Of a DNA stretch of 64,000 bases, positions 57,189 to 64,000 are shown in pieces; the stretch's first letter is position 1, and each line of letters opens with the position of its first letter. The notes below the pieces were generated by a model. It made no database searches. It saw nothing but the letters and a program-made list of their open reading frames with translations, and was not told the DNA's origin. Made by a program: the position numbers and the translations under genes. The DNA is from Burkholderiales bacterium (GTDB taxonomy: Bacteria; Pseudomonadota; Gammaproteobacteria; Burkholderiales; Ga0077523): contig JAIESW010000001.1 in NCBI GenBank assembly GCA_019745565.1, forward strand, positions 1 through 64,000, written 5' to 3'.

Positions 57189-58442
57189 TCAACAGGTCCA
57201 GCGCCCCGTCGCGGCGACCCGCTGCAGGTACGTACGGACCCGCGCGTCCGCCGTAAGTCCGACGGCATGAACCAGCGCGACCCGGGCACTTTCGAGGTCG
57301 GCCGCCTTCGTGCGCAGGTAAGCGAGGGCAACCCAGTAGGGCTGATGGGTACGTACGTCATCGGACGCCAGCGTTTCCAGGATGCGCAGTCCCTCGACGC
57401 CGTCACCCGCCTCCGCCAGGGCGACGGCGTGTCCGATCCGCGCACCTACGCTCGGAAAATGCTCCACCAGCGCCGCGTACAAGGCCGCGATACCGCCCCA
57501 GGGCGTGCTGCCGGTGAACAACCGCTGGCAATGCGCCGACTGGATCGCCGCTTCGATCTGGAAATGACCCGGATCACGTTGCCGCGCAGCCCGGGCCAGC
57601 AGTTCCTCGCCTTCGCGAATGCGGACGCGGTCCCAAAGCGCCGTGTCCTGCTCGGTCAGCGGCACGAAGCGTCCACCGGCATCGAACTGCGCCGGCCGGC
57701 GCGCTTCGCAGTAGCTCATGAGCGCGAGCAGGCCGAGCGCCTCCGCGTGCTCGGGTTCCAGTTGCACGACCAAGCGGGCAAGGTAAAGGGCTTCGTCCAC
57801 GAGTTCGGAGAAGCTGCCGGCACCGTCCGCTTCGAGGCCGTTCACCGCCACGTGCGACCCGATGCCGTAGGCGCCGTAGACGGCATCGAGCACGGCGGCC
57901 ATGCGCTCGGGCCACTCGCGGCGTTCGGGCACTTCGAAGCGGATGCCGGCGTCGCGGATCTTCGTCTTGGCACGAACGAGCCGCTGTGCCATCGCCGCGG
58001 GCGACACGAGGAACGCGCGCGCGACGTCCTTCGCGTCGAGACCGAGCACGGTCTGCAGCATCAGGGGAGCATGCACGGACGGAGGGAGCGCGGGATGCGC
58101 GCACACGAACATCAGAGCCAGGCGATGGTCGGGGATGTCGGGCATCGGTTCGGCCTCCGCTTCTTCGTCGAGCAGCGCCTGCACGGCTGGCGACTGCACC
58201 ATGCGGGCATGGCGCGCGCGCTGGCGCAGGTTGTTGCGTGCGGCCGTGAGCAACCAGGCATCCGGGTTTGCCGGCACCCCGCCGTGCGGCCAGTGGGTCA
58301 AGGCCGCGAGGAAGGCCTCCGACAGCGCATCCTCGGCGCCGGCGATGTCGCGCCAGCGATACGCGAGCCACGCGACGAGCCGTCCGTACGACTCGCGCGC
58401 GGCCCGCTCCGCGGCAGGCCAGCCCAGCGGGGCAGGAGCCAT
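57189..58442 (-). CDS. ECF42-type RNA polymerase sigma factor
   Basis: A 417-residue extracytoplasmic-function sigma factor with a long C-terminal extension. Region 2 is AYRWRDIAGAEDALSEAFLA and NPDAWLLTAARNNLRQRARH; region 4 is MLQTVLGLDAKDVARAFLVS and AAMAQRLVRAKTKIRDAGIR. The remaining 230 residues form the DUF6596/TPR-like domain of this group (LARLVVQLEPEHAEALGLLA, GIAALYAALVEHFPSVGARI). ECF42 factors have no anti-sigma factor and are controlled through this domain, with DGPF/YCII proteins encoded beside them. Here the DGPF gene is immediately upstream, with a TGATG overlap. I use the ATG at 58442; a GTG three bases earlier is possible. Confidence 0.92.
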   Translation of the reverse strand: MAPAPLGWPAAERAARESYGRLVAWLAYRWRDIAGAEDALSEAFLAALTHWPHGGVPANPDAWLLTAARNNLRQRARHARMVQSPAVQALLDEEAEAEPMPDIPDHRLALMFVCAHPALPPSVHAPLMLQTVLGLDAKDVARAFLVSPAAMAQRLVRAKTKIRDAGIRFEVPERREWPERMAAVLDAVYGAYGIGSHVAVNGLEADGAGSFSELVDEALYLARLVVQLEPEHAEALGLLALMSYCEARRPAQFDAGGRFVPLTEQDTALWDRVRIREGEELLARAARQRDPGHFQIEAAIQSAHCQRLFTGSTPWGGIAALYAALVEHFPSVGARIGHAVALAEAGDGVEGLRILETLASDDVRTHQPYWVALAYLRTKAADLESARVALVHAVGLTADARVRTYLQRVAATGRWTC

Positions 58443-58810
58443 CACATCGGGGCGCTTTGCGGTGGCGGCAGAACCGGACGCACCTCGGTGCTTCCCGTGG
58501 TGACGTTGGGCGAGCGAGCGGCCCAGGCGAGGGCTTCGTCGAGCGAGGGGACGTCGACGATCACGTAGCCGCCGAGGTGCTCGCGCGTGTCCGCGAAGGG
58601 ACCGTCCTGCACCTGGCGCTTGTTGTCGCGCACGCGTACGGTCGTGGAGGTCTGCGGCGGCTGCAAGCCGTTGCCGCTGACCATCACGCCGGCGCTCGAC
58701 ATGGCACCGATGTAGGCGGTCCAGGCGCCCCAGTACGCGGGGGCTGCCTTCGGATCGTTGCGGGCGGCAAGGTCCTGTTCGGTTTCGCGGTAGATGAGCA
58801 TGTATTGCAT
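58442..58810 (-). CDS. YCII-related DGPF-domain protein
   Basis: A 122-residue protein of the YCII family with MQYMLIYRETEQDLAARNDP, the defining VQDGPFADTREHLGGY segment and a following DVPSLDEALAWAARSP. Such proteins are the constant partners of ECF42 sigma factors, and their genes are often the main targets. The biochemical activity is unknown; the fold is a ferredoxin-like dimer with a conserved His/Asp pair. The ATG at 58810 has GGAAACC upstream, which is weak. The stop overlaps the start of the sigma gene. Confidence 0.92.
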   Translation of the reverse strand: MQYMLIYRETEQDLAARNDPKAAPAYWGAWTAYIGAMSSAGVMVSGNGLQPPQTSTTVRVRDNKRQVQDGPFADTREHLGGYVIVDVPSLDEALAWAARSPNVTTGSTEVRPVLPPPQSAPM

Positions 58811-58888
58811 GGCGGTTTCCTTTGGGTATCGAAGGGTAAATAAGAAAAAGTGTTCAGCGGGGAGCATCGGATACGGGGTCCGAGCCTG

Positions 58889-59116
58889 CTAAGCGCCTCG
58901 GATGGTCTCCGTCGACAGCCGCGCAGCCAGGACCAGCGCATCGGGGGGATTCTTCACGCCGATGACGAAATTGCCACCCGAGCGGCCGGTCGCCCCGGTG
59001 CCCGGCCGCTGGGCGCGTTCCTGGGAGTGATCGTGAACCAGCAACGTGTATTGGGCAGCGCCCGCCGAGACGCCGACGCCCAGGCCCAGGGCCGCCATGA
59101 GGATGAGAGGTTGCAT
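58889..59116 (-). CDS. small exported protein upstream of the ECF42 genes
   Basis: A 75-residue product with a Sec signal (PLILMAALGLGVGVSAGAAQ) and a mature part QYTLLVHDHSQERAQRPGTG and NFVIGVKNPPDALVLAARLS. It has no recognised family. GAAGGAAGACTT-type sequence upstream (59119-59130 on the gene strand) gives a good binding site, which supports a real gene. It is read in the same direction as the DGPF and sigma genes, with a 78-bp gap, and may be part of the ECF42 regulon. Confidence 0.55.
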   Translation of the reverse strand: MQPLILMAALGLGVGVSAGAAQYTLLVHDHSQERAQRPGTGATGRSGGNFVIGVKNPPDALVLAARLSTETIRGA

Positions 59117-59268
59117 GAAGTCTTCCTTCTTCGAGATGGGGAGCGCACCGATTGCAGCTCCTGACCACTCGATGCGCGGCGGCGGGAGAAATCGACAGGC
59201 CCCCTCGGAAAAAGATTGGAGCCGGTGGCTGGCACAGCGCCCGCGGCGCCTCGCATAATGGGCGGCTC

Positions 59269-60285
59269 ATGCCTCCCGCCATCCGTATCCGTGCCGGCAA
59301 CCCCGTCTACCGCTCCGCCGTCGCTCTCGCCGTCGCGTTACCGATGGCGACCGGTCCAGGATGCGCGACCGTGACATCGAGCCCGTCTCCGCCGCTGCCT
59401 GACGCCGTGTCCGGAGAGCGCCGCGCGTTCTCCGGTCGCCTCGGTGTTCTGAGCTACTACGTGGCCGGATCGCAGGCGACGGACGCCCCGCCATTGCTGC
59501 TGGTCCACAGCATCAACGCGGCCGGCTCGGCCTACGAGGTGCGCCCGCTGCACGAGCACTACCGGGCGCAGCGCACCGTGTACTCGATGGAGCTGCCGGG
59601 GTTCGGTCACTCGGACCGCAGCGACCGGAACTACTCCGCGCGGCTAATGACCGACGCGATCCTGGAGATGGTGGAAGAGATTCGCCGGCGGCACGGACCG
59701 GTCGCCGTAGACGCTCTCGCGCTCTCGCTGTCGTCGGAGTTTCTCGCACGCGCCGCCTCGGAAGCGCCGGACCGGTTTCGCTCGCTGGCCCTGGTGAGCC
59801 CCACGGGCTTCGACAAACGCGCGCCCTGGTACGGGCCGAACGGCAGCACGCGCGGCAAGCGCTGGTTGTACAACACCTTCACGGTCGGTCTTTGGAGCCG
59901 ACCGTTCTTCGACTTCCTGACTTCCCGACGCAGCGTGCGGTTCTTCCTCGAGAAGACCTGGGGTGCCAAGAACATCGACGAGGGACTGCTTGAGTACGAC
60001 CTCCTCACCACCCGCGACCCCGGTGCGCACCATGCGGTGTACTACTTCGTGTCGGGATACCTATTCAGCGCCGACATCATACGGGTGTACGAAGCCCTGC
60101 CCATGCCCGTGTGGATGAGCCACGGCGTGCGTGGCGACTTCACCGACTATCGTCACAAGGCGGCTTTTGCCGGCAGACCGAACTGGTCCTTCGACGTCTT
60201 CCAGACAGGCGCCTTGCCTCACTTCGAAGTACCGGACGTATTCTTCGCGCGTTACGACGCGTTCCTGCAGCAGCGCGAGCGCTGA
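59269..60285 (+). CDS. alpha/beta hydrolase with unusual nucleophile elbow, probable lipoprotein
   Basis: A 338-residue hydrolase-fold protein. The N-terminal SAVALAVALPMATGPGCATV is a likely lipoprotein signal with Cys near residue 32. Fold markers are LLLVHSINAAGSAYEVRPLH (oxyanion strand), VYSMELPGFGHSDRSDRNYS, the elbow VDALALSLSSEFLARAA, FRSLALVSPTGFD and a possible catalytic His in GALPHFEVPDVF. The normal GxSxG elbow reads ALSLSS here, so the small residues around the Ser differ and activity is uncertain. It starts at the ATG at 59269 and is convergent with the CoA-transferase genes (eight-bp gap). Confidence 0.8.
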   Translation: MPPAIRIRAGNPVYRSAVALAVALPMATGPGCATVTSSPSPPLPDAVSGERRAFSGRLGVLSYYVAGSQATDAPPLLLVHSINAAGSAYEVRPLHEHYRAQRTVYSMELPGFGHSDRSDRNYSARLMTDAILEMVEEIRRRHGPVAVDALALSLSSEFLARAASEAPDRFRSLALVSPTGFDKRAPWYGPNGSTRGKRWLYNTFTVGLWSRPFFDFLTSRRSVRFFLEKTWGAKNIDEGLLEYDLLTTRDPGAHHAVYYFVSGYLFSADIIRVYEALPMPVWMSHGVRGDFTDYRHKAAFAGRPNWSFDVFQTGALPHFEVPDVFFARYDAFLQQRER

Positions 60286-60293
60286 ACCCGCCG

Positions 60294-61019
60294 CTACGCG
60301 GCAAGCTGGGCCGCGAAGCGCGGATACGTCTCGGCGATCTCTTCGCGGATGCGCCCGCGCAGCAGCGCAAGCGTCGCATCGTCGGGCGCCGGGGTAGGCG
60401 GCAGCCGCTCCGGCACGTCCAACGGGAAGCCGGTGTTGTCGAGCACCTCTTCCACCGTATGGCCGGGATGCACGCTTTCGATCGCGAAGCGCTTGCGCGC
60501 GCGATCGAATGCGAACACACCCAATCCGGTGACGAGCTTCCAGGGCCCGCCGGGTCGGTAGACGTTCGGCGGGCTGGTCCCCGGTGCGCTGATGAAATCC
60601 ACCTTCGGCACGAACACGCGGCGCGTGTGCTCCTCGCGAAACAGGATCACGCGCGGCACCAGGAAATACAGGTAGGCCGAACCGAACGACCCCGGCCAGC
60701 GCACCTCGCTCGCCGGATAGCCGCCGGCTCCGACCAGATTGATATTGGCTTCGCCGTCGATCTGGCCGCCGCCCAGAAAGAAGGCGTCGACCCTGCCCTG
60801 CGCGGCCAGATCGAACGTCTCGACACCACCATTGGTGAAGGCGTTGTGCCGGCGCGAGCCGAGCACGTTGACGTGCAGGGCGCCCTGCGAACGTGCCCGC
60901 GCCAGCAACGCCCCCGCGCCGGGGATCGGCGAGGCGGCCCCGACGATCACGTGCCGGCATCCTTCGAGCAGGCGGCCGATGACCGTGATCAGCAGTTCGG
61001 CGCGCGTGAACGGTTCCAT
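60294..61019 (-). CDS. CoA-transferase family beta subunit (IpdB/GctB-like)
   Basis: A 241-residue subunit of a family I CoA-transferase-like enzyme. Typical segments are ELLITVIGRLLEGCRHVIVG, GAASPIPGAGALLARA, TNGGVETFDLAAQGRVDAFF, GGGQIDGEANINLVGAGGYP and RRVFVPKVDFISAPG. The (S)ENG motif with the catalytic Glu of true beta subunits is not visible. In this it resembles IpdB of steroid-ring degradation, which works as a ring-opening hydrolase. The substrate is unknown. The ATG at 61019 overlaps the stop of the alpha-subunit gene, so the two are co-translated. Confidence 0.85.
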   Translation of the reverse strand: MEPFTRAELLITVIGRLLEGCRHVIVGAASPIPGAGALLARARSQGALHVNVLGSRRHNAFTNGGVETFDLAAQGRVDAFFLGGGQIDGEANINLVGAGGYPASEVRWPGSFGSAYLYFLVPRVILFREEHTRRVFVPKVDFISAPGTSPPNVYRPGGPWKLVTGLGVFAFDRARKRFAIESVHPGHTVEEVLDNTGFPLDVPERLPPTPAPDDATLALLRGRIREEIAETYPRFAAQLAA

Positions 61020-61822
61020 CACGCGGCGATCGCGTCCGCCTGCAGCCACTCCTCCAGCCATTCGCAGAAACCGTCATCGGTCCGTGCCATGGCTGCGTAG
61101 CGGGCCACTGCCGCATCGTCGCGCGCATAGTGGTCCTGGAACTTGAGCGGCCTCGCACCGCCGGGCGCCAACGCGATCCGACTCACATACATCGCCGGAA
61201 TCACGCCTGCAGCGCGAACCTCGTCGCGCATCAGGTCTTCGTCGGTGACGGCCTCCACGGTCACCAGCGACTGCTTCGAAGCCTGCGCGATGACGAGCAG
61301 ATCGCGCTGCCGGCCGATCCACACGTTGCCTTTCGTGTCCGCGAGCGGGGCGTGGAACAGTGCGAAATCGGGACGGATCGCCGGCAGCAGCACGATCGGA
61401 TCGTCCGCGCCGAACGGATTGTCGATGACCTTCCAGTCGGAGCGATGGCGCACCAGGTCTGACCCGATCAGGCCGCGCAGCGGCATGAACGGCAGCCCCT
61501 TCTGACCCGCCTGCAACGCGGCATGGATGGCCGGACACGTCGAATCGAGCACGCGGATCGTTCCTGCCTTGAGCGCCGCGGCGAAACGCGGCGCGGTGCC
61601 GAATTCACCCAGCGTGACCGCCGAAGTCTCGATGGACCGCACGCAACCCGCACCGATCAGCACGTCGGCCTGCAGCCCGCTGATCGGCACGCCCACGAGA
61701 TCGAGATCGCGCACGCCGTCGCGCACGAGTTCACGCGTCGCAGCCATGGAAACGCCGACCGAATCCTGCGCCAGCGCGACCGTCGCGCCGTCGGGGATTG
61801 CGGCAGCGAGCTCGCCGATCAT
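61019..61822 (-). CDS. CoA-transferase family alpha subunit (IpdA/GctA-like)
   Basis: A 267-residue subunit with the usual DGATVALAQDSVGVSMAATR, DLDLVGVPISGLQADVLIGA, GCVRSIETSAVTLGEFGTAP, GLPFMPLRGLIGSDLVRHRS and DFALFHAPLADTKGNVWIGR. This is the CoA-transferase I fold. The start is placed at the ATG at 61822 (MIGELAAAIPDG), which overlaps the stop of the NIPSNAP gene (ATGA); the frame upstream is non-coding by homology. It forms an operon NIPSNAP-alpha-beta, suggesting catabolism of a CoA-linked acid. Confidence 0.87.
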   Translation of the reverse strand: MIGELAAAIPDGATVALAQDSVGVSMAATRELVRDGVRDLDLVGVPISGLQADVLIGAGCVRSIETSAVTLGEFGTAPRFAAALKAGTIRVLDSTCPAIHAALQAGQKGLPFMPLRGLIGSDLVRHRSDWKVIDNPFGADDPIVLLPAIRPDFALFHAPLADTKGNVWIGRQRDLLVIAQASKQSLVTVEAVTDEDLMRDEVRAAGVIPAMYVSRIALAPGGARPLKFQDHYARDDAAVARYAAMARTDDGFCEWLEEWLQADAIAA

Positions 61823-62148
61823 CCCTTGCGTTCCGGCGGCGTGAAGAACGGCGTGGGTCGCAGGATCTTGTTCTCCATGCTGTCGAGCAGCGGCATGGCC
61901 TTCGCGAGGAATGCGCCCCAGGCCGGGTCGGCGGCGAGACGATTGCGGCGTTCCTCGCGATCGGCGAGGCTGGCATAGGCCCACATGTGCACCACCTGCG
62001 ACAGGGGTCCGATGTCGTTCGACGTGTACCAGCCCACGTTGTGGCCGAGGTACTTCAATTGGAGCGGATACGCCTCGGCCTCGTACAGCTTGAGGTATTC
62101 GGCAAGCTTGCCGGGCTTCACGGCGTAGGTGCGGTGGTCGACGATCAT
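61819..62148 (-). CDS. NIPSNAP family protein
   Basis: A 109-residue protein with the NIPSNAP ferredoxin-like fold: MIVDHRTYAVKPGKLAEYLK, QLKYLGHNVGWYTSNDIGPL, HMWAYASLADREERRNRLAA and ending SMENKILRPTPFFTP. Bacterial members often sit in catabolic operons, but their chemistry is unclear; a monooxygenase-like or ligand-carrying role has been suggested. AGGGGGAGC lies just before the ATG at 62148. It is the first gene of the CoA-transferase operon. Confidence 0.88.
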   Translation of the reverse strand: MIVDHRTYAVKPGKLAEYLKLYEAEAYPLQLKYLGHNVGWYTSNDIGPLSQVVHMWAYASLADREERRNRLAADPAWGAFLAKAMPLLDSMENKILRPTPFFTPPERKG

Positions 62149-62210
62149 TGCTCCCCCTGGTGGATTGTCGTTGTGGTCAACGCACCAAGGTTACACCGTC
62201 CAAGCGGACG

Positions 62211-62247
62211 ACAAAAAACCCCGGCGCCTCGCGGCTTGCCGGGGTTT
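62211..62247 (-). terminator. rho-independent terminator of the OmpA lipoprotein gene
   Basis: On the minus strand, AAACCCCGGC (62247-62238) pairs with GCCGGGGTTT (62225-62216), followed by TTT (six T in all). It lies 18 bp past the stop of the OmpA-family gene and before the NIPSNAP operon. Confidence 0.9.
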
Positions 62248-62265
62248 CGTCGGGAACCGACGTGA

Positions 62266-63537
62266 TCATTGAACCTTGAGGTTGTACTCCTTCAGGGTCG
62301 CGACCACTTCGACCCGGCGATCGCGCTGCAGGCAGTCGATCAGCGCATCGCGCTTCAGACCCTTGCACTCGTCGGGCGTGGTGAGCGGTGCGGCCTTGCC
62401 GCGCCCCACCACTGTGAGCTTGTAGGGCGGCACACCCTTGTCCATCAGGTAGCCGGCGACGGCCCACGCGCGCTTCTCTGAGAGCTGCTGGTTGTACTCC
62501 TCGGTCCCGATGCGGTCGGTGTAGCCGTGCACGATGAGCCGGTCGTAGGGCGCTTCCTTCAGCTTGTCCCAGATCTCGTCGAGCTTCCCCTTCACTTCGC
62601 TGTTGAGCTCGTACTTGTCGAACTCGAACTGGCCTTGCTCGTCCATGTTGAAAGTGGCCGGCAGCGTACCGCCCAGGGTCTGCAGCTTCTCGTCCTGGTC
62701 GATCACCACGCGGTTGGCTGCGGTTTCGACGCGGCCGCGGCGCTCGGCTTCCAGCGCCTCTTCGCGTTCGCGCTGCGCGCGCGCCGCGGCTTCGGCCGCG
62801 GTCTCTTGTGCTCCGCCGCCTGCGGCAGCCGCGCCCGCACCGCCGGCTCCACCAGCGCCAGTGCCTCCGGCACCGGCTCCGCCCGCACCTTTGGCTGCGG
62901 CAACGTCGGTATCACCGCCGCCCGCACCTTTGCGACCGCCCGCCGCGCCCCCTGCCGTTGCGCCTCCGGCACCGCCCGCCGCGCTCGAGCCCGCAGCGGT
63001 CGAACCTGCCCCGGACTTGTTGCTGCTGCCCGCCGCTGCGCTTCCCGCCGCAGCGCCGCCGGCAGCGGTCGATCCGGCCGCGCCCTTGGCGCCGCCGCCG
63101 GCACCCGCCGTATTGGATCCGCCTGCACCCGCGCCGCCGGCTCCTCCAGCCGCACCCGCACCGCCCGTGGATCGTCCGCCGGCCCCGGCTGCACCGCTCG
63201 AATCGGCACCGGATGCGTTCGCGCCATCGGCGGAAAGCGCGGTGACTTCAGCGCCGGAATTGTTCGTGCCCTTTACCGTCGGGTCGGAACTGCCTGTGGC
63301 ACCGGGTCCGCTGCGGGCGCCGGCCGCGCTGCTGCCGGTCGTGGACCCGCTCTGTCCCGCCGTCTTGGAACCTGCAGCCGTCGCCGCACTCTGACCGCTG
63401 CTGCCCGTCGCTTTCGTCGGCGCGACGCCGACGAGCGAGCGCGTGCACGCCCCGAGGCTCAACGCGAGAACCGCGACCGAGAGGCCCGTGATCAGTCGAG
63501 TCGACGATCGGGGTCTGCGTACTGTTGCGTTCGTCAT
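62266..63537 (-). CDS. OmpA-family lipoprotein with Gly/Ala/Ser-rich linker
   Basis: A 423-residue outer-membrane lipoprotein. The signal VAVLALSLGAC gives a lipidated Cys near residue 30. Next comes a low-complexity region of about 220 residues (about 35-255), made almost only of Gly, Ala, Ser and Thr with GAGGAGGAGA-like runs. A short charged helix (EAAARAQREREEALEAERRG) leads to the OmpA peptidoglycan-binding domain (about 300-415; FEFDKYELNSEVKGKLDEIW, LIVHGYTDRIGTEEYNQQLS, DRRVEVVATLKEY). It probably tethers the outer membrane to the cell wall, with the flexible linker as spacer. AAGGAGGG precedes the ATG at 63537. It is monocistronic with its own terminator. Confidence 0.9.
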   Translation of the reverse strand: MTNATVRRPRSSTRLITGLSVAVLALSLGACTRSLVGVAPTKATGSSGQSAATAAGSKTAGQSGSTTGSSAAGARSGPGATGSSDPTVKGTNNSGAEVTALSADGANASGADSSGAAGAGGRSTGGAGAAGGAGGAGAGGSNTAGAGGGAKGAAGSTAAGGAAAGSAAAGSSNKSGAGSTAAGSSAAGGAGGATAGGAAGGRKGAGGGDTDVAAAKGAGGAGAGGTGAGGAGGAGAAAAGGGAQETAAEAAARAQREREEALEAERRGRVETAANRVVIDQDEKLQTLGGTLPATFNMDEQGQFEFDKYELNSEVKGKLDEIWDKLKEAPYDRLIVHGYTDRIGTEEYNQQLSEKRAWAVAGYLMDKGVPPYKLTVVGRGKAAPLTTPDECKGLKRDALIDCLQRDRRVEVVATLKEYNLKVQ

Positions 63538-63795
63538 GGTCCTTCCCTCCTTCAATCGTTGCGCCATTAGTCCTGAACCTTCGTCATCGGTTCCCGGCAC
63601 TGAAAACTTGAGAACATTTCGTCGCCGAATCCCGACGACGCCGGCTCGCGGGAACCCTCAATGCGCGCATTTTGCATTCCCGGGCCGCGAACAGGGGAAA
63701 CAAATTGCGTCGGCCGAGCGTTCGATGAACGCGACAACGCGTGATCGCACATGCGGCGGAGGCTCCGGGCCCGCGTGCTAACCTCTCGCGCCACC
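63538..63795. other. intergenic region between divergent genes
   Basis: About 258 bp between the OmpA lipoprotein gene and the DsbD-like gene, holding both promoters. No gene, RNA or repeat is recognised. Confidence 0.45.
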
Positions 63796-64000
63796 ATGAT
63801 CCGTCTCTTCCTCGCCGGAGCGCTCGCGATACCGGCGCTCGCGTCGCTTGCCGCGCCGCTCGACGTACCGCATGCGCGCGTCGAACTGGTGGCCGCGCAG
63901 GATTCGATCCGTCCCGGACAGCCGTTGCTGGTCGCTCTGCGCATCGAGCACGAGGCCGGCTGGCACACGTACTGGAAGAACCCCGGCGACTCGGGCATGC
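63796..64000 (+). CDS. DsbD-like protein-disulfide reductase, N-terminal part (runs off the window)
   Basis: Sixty-eight codons are visible. A Sec signal (LFLAGALAIPALASLAAPLD) is followed by HARVELVAAQDSIRPGQPLL and the diagnostic GWHTYWKNPGDSG, which is typical of the N-terminal domain of ScsB/DsbD-type periplasmic thiol-disulfide reductases. The membrane core and the thioredoxin domain would lie to the right. The start at 63796 gives a normal signal peptide. Confidence 0.8.
   Translation, partial: MIRLFLAGALAIPALASLAAPLDVPHARVELVAAQDSIRPGQPLLVALRIEHEAGWHTYWKNPGDSGM

Overview
The window is about 64 kb of high-GC DNA from a Gram-negative bacterium, most likely a betaproteobacterium. The evidence is the gyrA-serC-serA-pheA-hisC-tyrA-aroA-cmk-rpsA gene order, the S1 sequence, the OmpA C-terminal type, ubiG, and a tmRNA whose tag reads ANDDRYALAA. 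I cannot place it to genus. No phage, transposase or CRISPR array is visible.

Layout. (1) 1-11240, minus strand: one tightly packed operon with DNA gyrase A, serine synthesis (serC, serA) and aromatic amino acid synthesis (pheA, hisC, tyrA), then a fused aroA-cmk gene and the start of rpsA. (2) 11534-19436: an OmpA-type protein with five acidic repeats, an MTA/SAH-deaminase-type amidohydrolase, ubiG, a Gph/MupP-type phosphatase and, convergent with them, a GAF-PAS-GGDEF-EAL protein. (3) 19694-21662: the tmRNA gene ssrA, an imperfect copy of its 3' end, a 7-bp tandem repeat, one small secreted protein of less GC-rich composition, and a headless TpsB transporter gene. (4) 21811-37883: a stress and redox region. 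It holds a bacterial histone-fold protein (DUF1931), an Old Yellow Enzyme, a DegP-type lipoprotein, PRC-barrel, CBS and BON proteins, a MEDS-PAS histidine kinase with a FixJ-type regulator, a PfpI-ABM fusion and a cNMP-binding flavoprotein. Several genes here are fragments or have clean internal deletions: cls, a receiver, hdeD, a BON protein, an aldehyde dehydrogenase and a glycosyltransferase. (5) 38054-48098: an enoyl-CoA hydratase family enzyme, a ZrgA-like secreted protein, a MalT-type LuxR regulator, a chemoreceptor and a second large GGDEF-EAL protein with a GGDDF motif. (6) 48118-54681, minus strand: a six-gene operon with a BMP-family ABC importer (binding protein, two permeases, double ATPase), a formamidase-like amidase and a biuret-hydrolase-like cysteine hydrolase. 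(7) 54960-57078: groES-groEL behind a textbook heat-shock sigma promoter. (8) 57189-64000: an ECF42-type sigma factor with its DGPF/YCII partner, an alpha/beta hydrolase, a two-subunit CoA-transferase with a NIPSNAP protein, a Gly/Ala/Ser-rich OmpA lipoprotein and the start of a DsbD-like protein.

How it fits together. Regions 1, 2 and 7 are housekeeping. Region 6 looks like a dedicated route that imports a nitrogen-rich amide or ureide and releases ammonia from it; the substrate is not known from sequence. Region 4 resembles an envelope, redox and protein-quality stress module that is eroding. The tmRNA 3' end next to it is a common integration target and may mark an old acquisition or deletion boundary.
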